A DNA stretch of 17,185 nt from Butyrivibrio sp. (GTDB lineage Bacteria; Bacillota; Clostridia; Lachnospirales; Lachnospiraceae): contig JAILEJ010000212.1 of assembly GCA_024688095.1 (NCBI GenBank), forward strand, positions 1-17,185. The letters run 5' to 3'. Under the pieces are notes generated by a model, which ran no database searches, was not told the origin of the DNA, and was given only the letters and a program-made list of their open reading frames with translations. Below, in pieces: positions 15,604 through 17,185 of this stretch. Made by a program: the position numbers and the translations under genes. Positions within the stretch are counted from its first letter, which is position 1. The number at the start of each line of letters is the position of its first letter.

Positions 15604-15633
15604 AGTATAACTAAACTATTATATAAAAATCAA
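15604..15633 (-). promoter_or_regulatory. Probable plsX-acpP promoter with overlapping inverted repeat
   Basis: On the minus strand TTGATT (15628-15633) and TATACT (15604-15609) are 18 bp apart, just downstream of the rpmF terminator. An inverted repeat AATAGT (15601-15606) and ACTATT (15615-15620) brackets the -10 region, a possible operator. FapR or FabT control is known for plsX genes in other Firmicutes, but this sequence is not a clear match to either consensus. Confidence 0.42.
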
Positions 15634-15661
15634 GGCTTTCCGTAGAAATACGGAAAGCCTT
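15632..15661 (-). terminator. Intrinsic terminator between rpmF and plsX
   Basis: A perfect 13-bp stem, AAGGCTTTCCGTA (15632-15644) and TACGGAAAGCCTT (15649-15661), closes a 4-nt loop. On the minus strand it is followed by GATTTTTATAT. It is the strongest terminator in the window and lies 37 nt after the rpmF stop, indicating that rpmF can be transcribed alone and plsX needs either read-through or its own promoter. Confidence 0.88.
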
Positions 15662-15698
15662 AAATTCATTAGTTATTTAGGATAAAATCCAACTAAAA

Positions 15699-15881
15699 TT
15701 AGTCGTTAACTTTAACAACGTTCTTCTTATTGTAATATCCACAAGCCTTACAAACCATATGTGGCTGCATAAGAGCTCCGCACTGACTGCACTTTACAAG
15801 TGTAGGAGCACTCATCTTCCAGTTTGCTCTTCTCTGGTCTCTATGACCCTTTGATGACTTATTCTTTGGACAGATTGACAT
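15699..15881 (-). CDS. rpmF: 50S ribosomal protein bL32
   Basis: The 60-residue protein is a typical zinc-binding bL32: MSICPKNKSSKGHRDQRR, NWKMSAPTLVKCSQCG, then HMVCKACGYYN. Cys31, Cys34, Cys44 and Cys47 form the zinc ribbon, so this is the C+ form that needs zinc. It sits on the 50S subunit near the peptidyl transferase region. The ATG at 15881 has an exceptionally good AAGGAGGTG ribosome site 8 nt upstream. The usual upstream partner yceD (DUF177) is absent here; an AraC gene lies upstream instead. Confidence 0.98.
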   Translation of the reverse strand: MSICPKNKSSKGHRDQRRANWKMSAPTLVKCSQCGALMQPHMVCKACGYYNKKNVVKVND

Positions 15882-15918
15882 ATCAGAAACACCTCCTTAC
15901 ATAGGCCGTATAGTTAAT

Positions 15919-15976
15919 TGCCCGCAAGGCAGACAATAATGTACGTAACATTTTTCATCATGCGAACAATATGTTC
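15919..15976 (-). promoter_or_regulatory. rpmF 5' leader with three small hairpins
   Basis: Downstream of the predicted start point the leader has three short inverted repeats in a row. They are GAACA-3 nt-TGTTC (15964-15976), AATGT-5 nt-ACATT (15938-15952) and TGCC-5 nt-GGCA (15919-15931), all ahead of the AAGGAGGTG site. Stems are only 4-5 bp, so each alone is weak. Together they could form an autoregulatory leader, or the first could be an operator at the transcription start. Confidence 0.3.
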
Positions 15977-15989
15977 ACACACTTGATAA

Positions 15990-16018
15990 ATTATACATAG
16001 ATGATTTAAATTTGTCAA
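15990..16018 (-). promoter_or_regulatory. Consensus sigma-70 promoter of rpmF
   Basis: The minus strand carries a perfect TTGACA (16013-16018) and perfect TATAAT (15990-15995) with a 17-bp spacer. Transcription should start near 15983 and give a leader of about 100 nt. This is the closest match to consensus in the window, as expected for a highly expressed ribosomal gene. Confidence 0.88.
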
Positions 16019-16056
16019 TAAAAATTATTACTATTCTATCTTTTTATTACAAAATA

Positions 16057-16917
16057 TCATCTATTACAATACTGAGAATACTTCTTGGGAGAAATACCAA
16101 CAGACTTTGTAAATGCCTTAAGAAAATTCGAGTAATCTGAGAAGCCACACCTCTCACATACTTCACTAACTCCCATTCCCTGTGCGAGAAGTGACTTTGC
16201 AATACTAATTCTTCTGGCAGTCATATATTTATTAATTGTTGTACCCGTTGCGCTCTTAAATATCCTGCATATGTAACTTTCACTGATATAAAAATGCTTT
16301 GCAAGATCACCTATACTAATTGGCTCCTGTATATTATTGTTAAGATAAGATAATATTGAATCAACCTGATCGTTATATGTTGCGATTTTTTCAGGTTCAG
16401 AATCAATATTTTTTTCATTAACAATTGAATTTATCATAACGAAAAGTTCCATAAATGTTGCTTTCTCAAGAAGATCATGTCCATATCCGTTACTTGTCAG
16501 TATTTTATTTATAAAATACAAAAATCGTCCCTGCTGATCCTGTGAAAGACTAATCTTATGTGAAAAATCCTTATCCCTGTGTTGAAAACATGCATCAAGA
16601 TCTGTCTCATCAGAAGAAATGCTCTTCATAAATTCAGGTGAGATCATTATTACAATTCTCTCATGCTTCTCTTTCTCTATCTGTGTAAGATAATGAGAAT
16701 CATATTGATTGATCAGAAACAAATCCCCCGGAGCTATGTCATAAATTTTATTATCAATCAGAAACTGCTTTCCTCCAGAAATCGAAAAATAAACTTCATA
16801 ACAGTCATGGATATGCATTTCCATAGCTTTCTCATCCTTATAAAGATGCGCTACAGAAAAATAATTACTCTCCATACTCTTTGTCATTGCTTCTTTACAT
16901 GAATTTAATTCCTTCAT
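16057..16917 (-). CDS. AraC-family transcriptional regulator with cupin sensor domain
   Basis: The 286-residue protein has a cupin-like sensor domain (about 18-105, with MHIHDCYEVYFSISGG at 34-49 and APGDLFLINQYDSH at 62-75). A C-terminal AraC/XylS DNA-binding domain covers about 198-284 (ISIGDLAKHFYISESYICRIF, then VCERCGFSDYSNFLKAF and the terminal VGISPKKY). The class usually activates sugar-use or transport genes, but the ligand is unknown. The ATG at 16917 has GAGG about 7 nt upstream. It is the second regulator of the same architecture in this window, but the two differ clearly in sequence. Nothing obvious for it to control is adjacent except the truncated membrane protein gene upstream. 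Confidence 0.88.
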   Translation of the reverse strand: MKELNSCKEAMTKSMESNYFSVAHLYKDEKAMEMHIHDCYEVYFSISGGKQFLIDNKIYDIAPGDLFLINQYDSHYLTQIEKEKHERIVIMISPEFMKSISSDETDLDACFQHRDKDFSHKISLSQDQQGRFLYFINKILTSNGYGHDLLEKATFMELFVMINSIVNEKNIDSEPEKIATYNDQVDSILSYLNNNIQEPISIGDLAKHFYISESYICRIFKSATGTTINKYMTARRISIAKSLLAQGMGVSEVCERCGFSDYSNFLKAFTKSVGISPKKYSQYCNR

Positions 16918-16960
16918 ACCCTTACCTCTAAATTCCAGTTAAAAAAATCAGTACATAACT

Positions 16961-16989
16961 ATAGTAAGGTATCATATCAAAATTTTCAA
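16961..16989 (-). promoter_or_regulatory. Possible promoter of the 16057-16917 AraC gene
   Basis: On the minus strand TTGAAA (16984-16989) and TACTAT (16961-16966) are 17 bp apart, about 44 nt before the ATG. The -35 is good but the -10 is weak, as expected if the gene is poorly expressed or activated. The flanking 131 bp between this gene and the upstream membrane protein gene are AT-rich, with no clear terminator. Confidence 0.45.
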
Positions 16990-17048
16990 TATTCGAGAAT
17001 AAAATTAATAAAATCTTGAAAAATTAACACTTTTTTATCAATCTCAAT

Positions 17049-17185
17049 TTAAACAACATATTTTCGAAGCCTAATGACAATAGTAAAAAGACATATCAAA
17101 ACAGCAAATATAATTATCCATCCAACCGCCGGCATCTTTAATAAATTAAAGCACCTTACATTTATCCACATCTGATTAATTTCAG
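17049..17185 (-). CDS. C-terminal end of an unidentified membrane protein (5' part outside window)
   Basis: An open minus-strand frame enters at the window edge and ends at a TAA at 17049, giving 44 residues. Residues about 20-37 (VGWIIIFAVLICLFTIVI) are a hydrophobic membrane segment, followed by a basic tail RLRKYVV. A last membrane helix with a short positive tail is typical of ABC-2 type permeases and many other membrane proteins, so the family cannot be named. It ends 131 bp before the AraC gene and may be functionally linked to it. Confidence 0.55.
   Translation of the reverse strand, partial: EINQMWINVRCFNLLKMPAVGWIIIFAVLICLFTIVIRLRKYVV

Noticed and set aside
15963..15977. LexA-like box (CGAAC...GTTC) near the rpmF start point
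   Set aside because: The half-sites are 5 bp apart, whereas the Gram-positive LexA/SOS box needs 4; rpmF is also not an SOS gene.
16021..16056. Terminator between the AraC gene and rpmF
   Set aside because: Only A/T-rich direct repeats (TTATTAC) are present; no stable stem-loop with a T-run could be found.

Overview
The window is about 17 kb of AT-rich DNA in which every supportable gene lies on the minus strand, so transcription runs from high to low coordinates. The gene set and protein sequences (an rpmF-plsX-acpP-rnc-smc-ftsY block, a ylxM-ffh-rpsP-khpA block, strong AGGAGG-type ribosome sites and AraC regulators with HxH-cupin sensor domains) point to a low-GC Firmicute of the Clostridia, most likely family Lachnospiraceae. 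A Butyrivibrio or Pseudobutyrivibrio relative would fit, but the genus is inference. This is mainly conserved chromosomal housekeeping DNA. I see no phage genes, transposase, CRISPR array, tRNA or rRNA.

In transcription order: (1) 17185-16057 holds the 3' end of an unidentified membrane protein and an AraC-family regulator. (2) 15995-14295 holds rpmF with a near-perfect sigma-70 promoter, an intrinsic terminator, then plsX and acpP (ribosome and fatty acid/phospholipid synthesis), closed by another terminator. (3) 14236-8934 holds rnc, smc and ftsY (RNase III, chromosome condensation, SRP receptor), with stop/start overlaps at both junctions and an unusually palindrome-rich leader before rnc. 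(4) 8913-4700 holds four genes placed between ftsY and ylxM: threonine ammonia-lyase, a YitT-family membrane protein, a membrane-anchored GH25 muramidase and a second AraC regulator. (5) 4678-778 holds ylxM-ffh-rpsP-khpA-trmD-rimM (SRP targeting, ribosome assembly, tRNA modification), starting from a strong promoter whose -10 lies inside a perfect 13-bp inverted repeat. (6) 726-1 holds a uridine phosphorylase-type gene with its own promoter, running off the window edge.

Ffh and FtsY are the two GTPases of co-translational membrane targeting, and YlxM is commonly encoded beside Ffh, so most of the SRP protein machinery is here. The SRP RNA is not. The least routine signals are regulatory rather than protein-coding: the rnc leader (14144-14236), the ylxM promoter/operator (4633-4693) and the rpmF leader. 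Two further oddities are the order trmD-then-rimM without rplS, and a conservative Asp-to-Glu change at the usual TrmD catalytic aspartate. I did not find convincing evidence for a wholly new multi-gene system.
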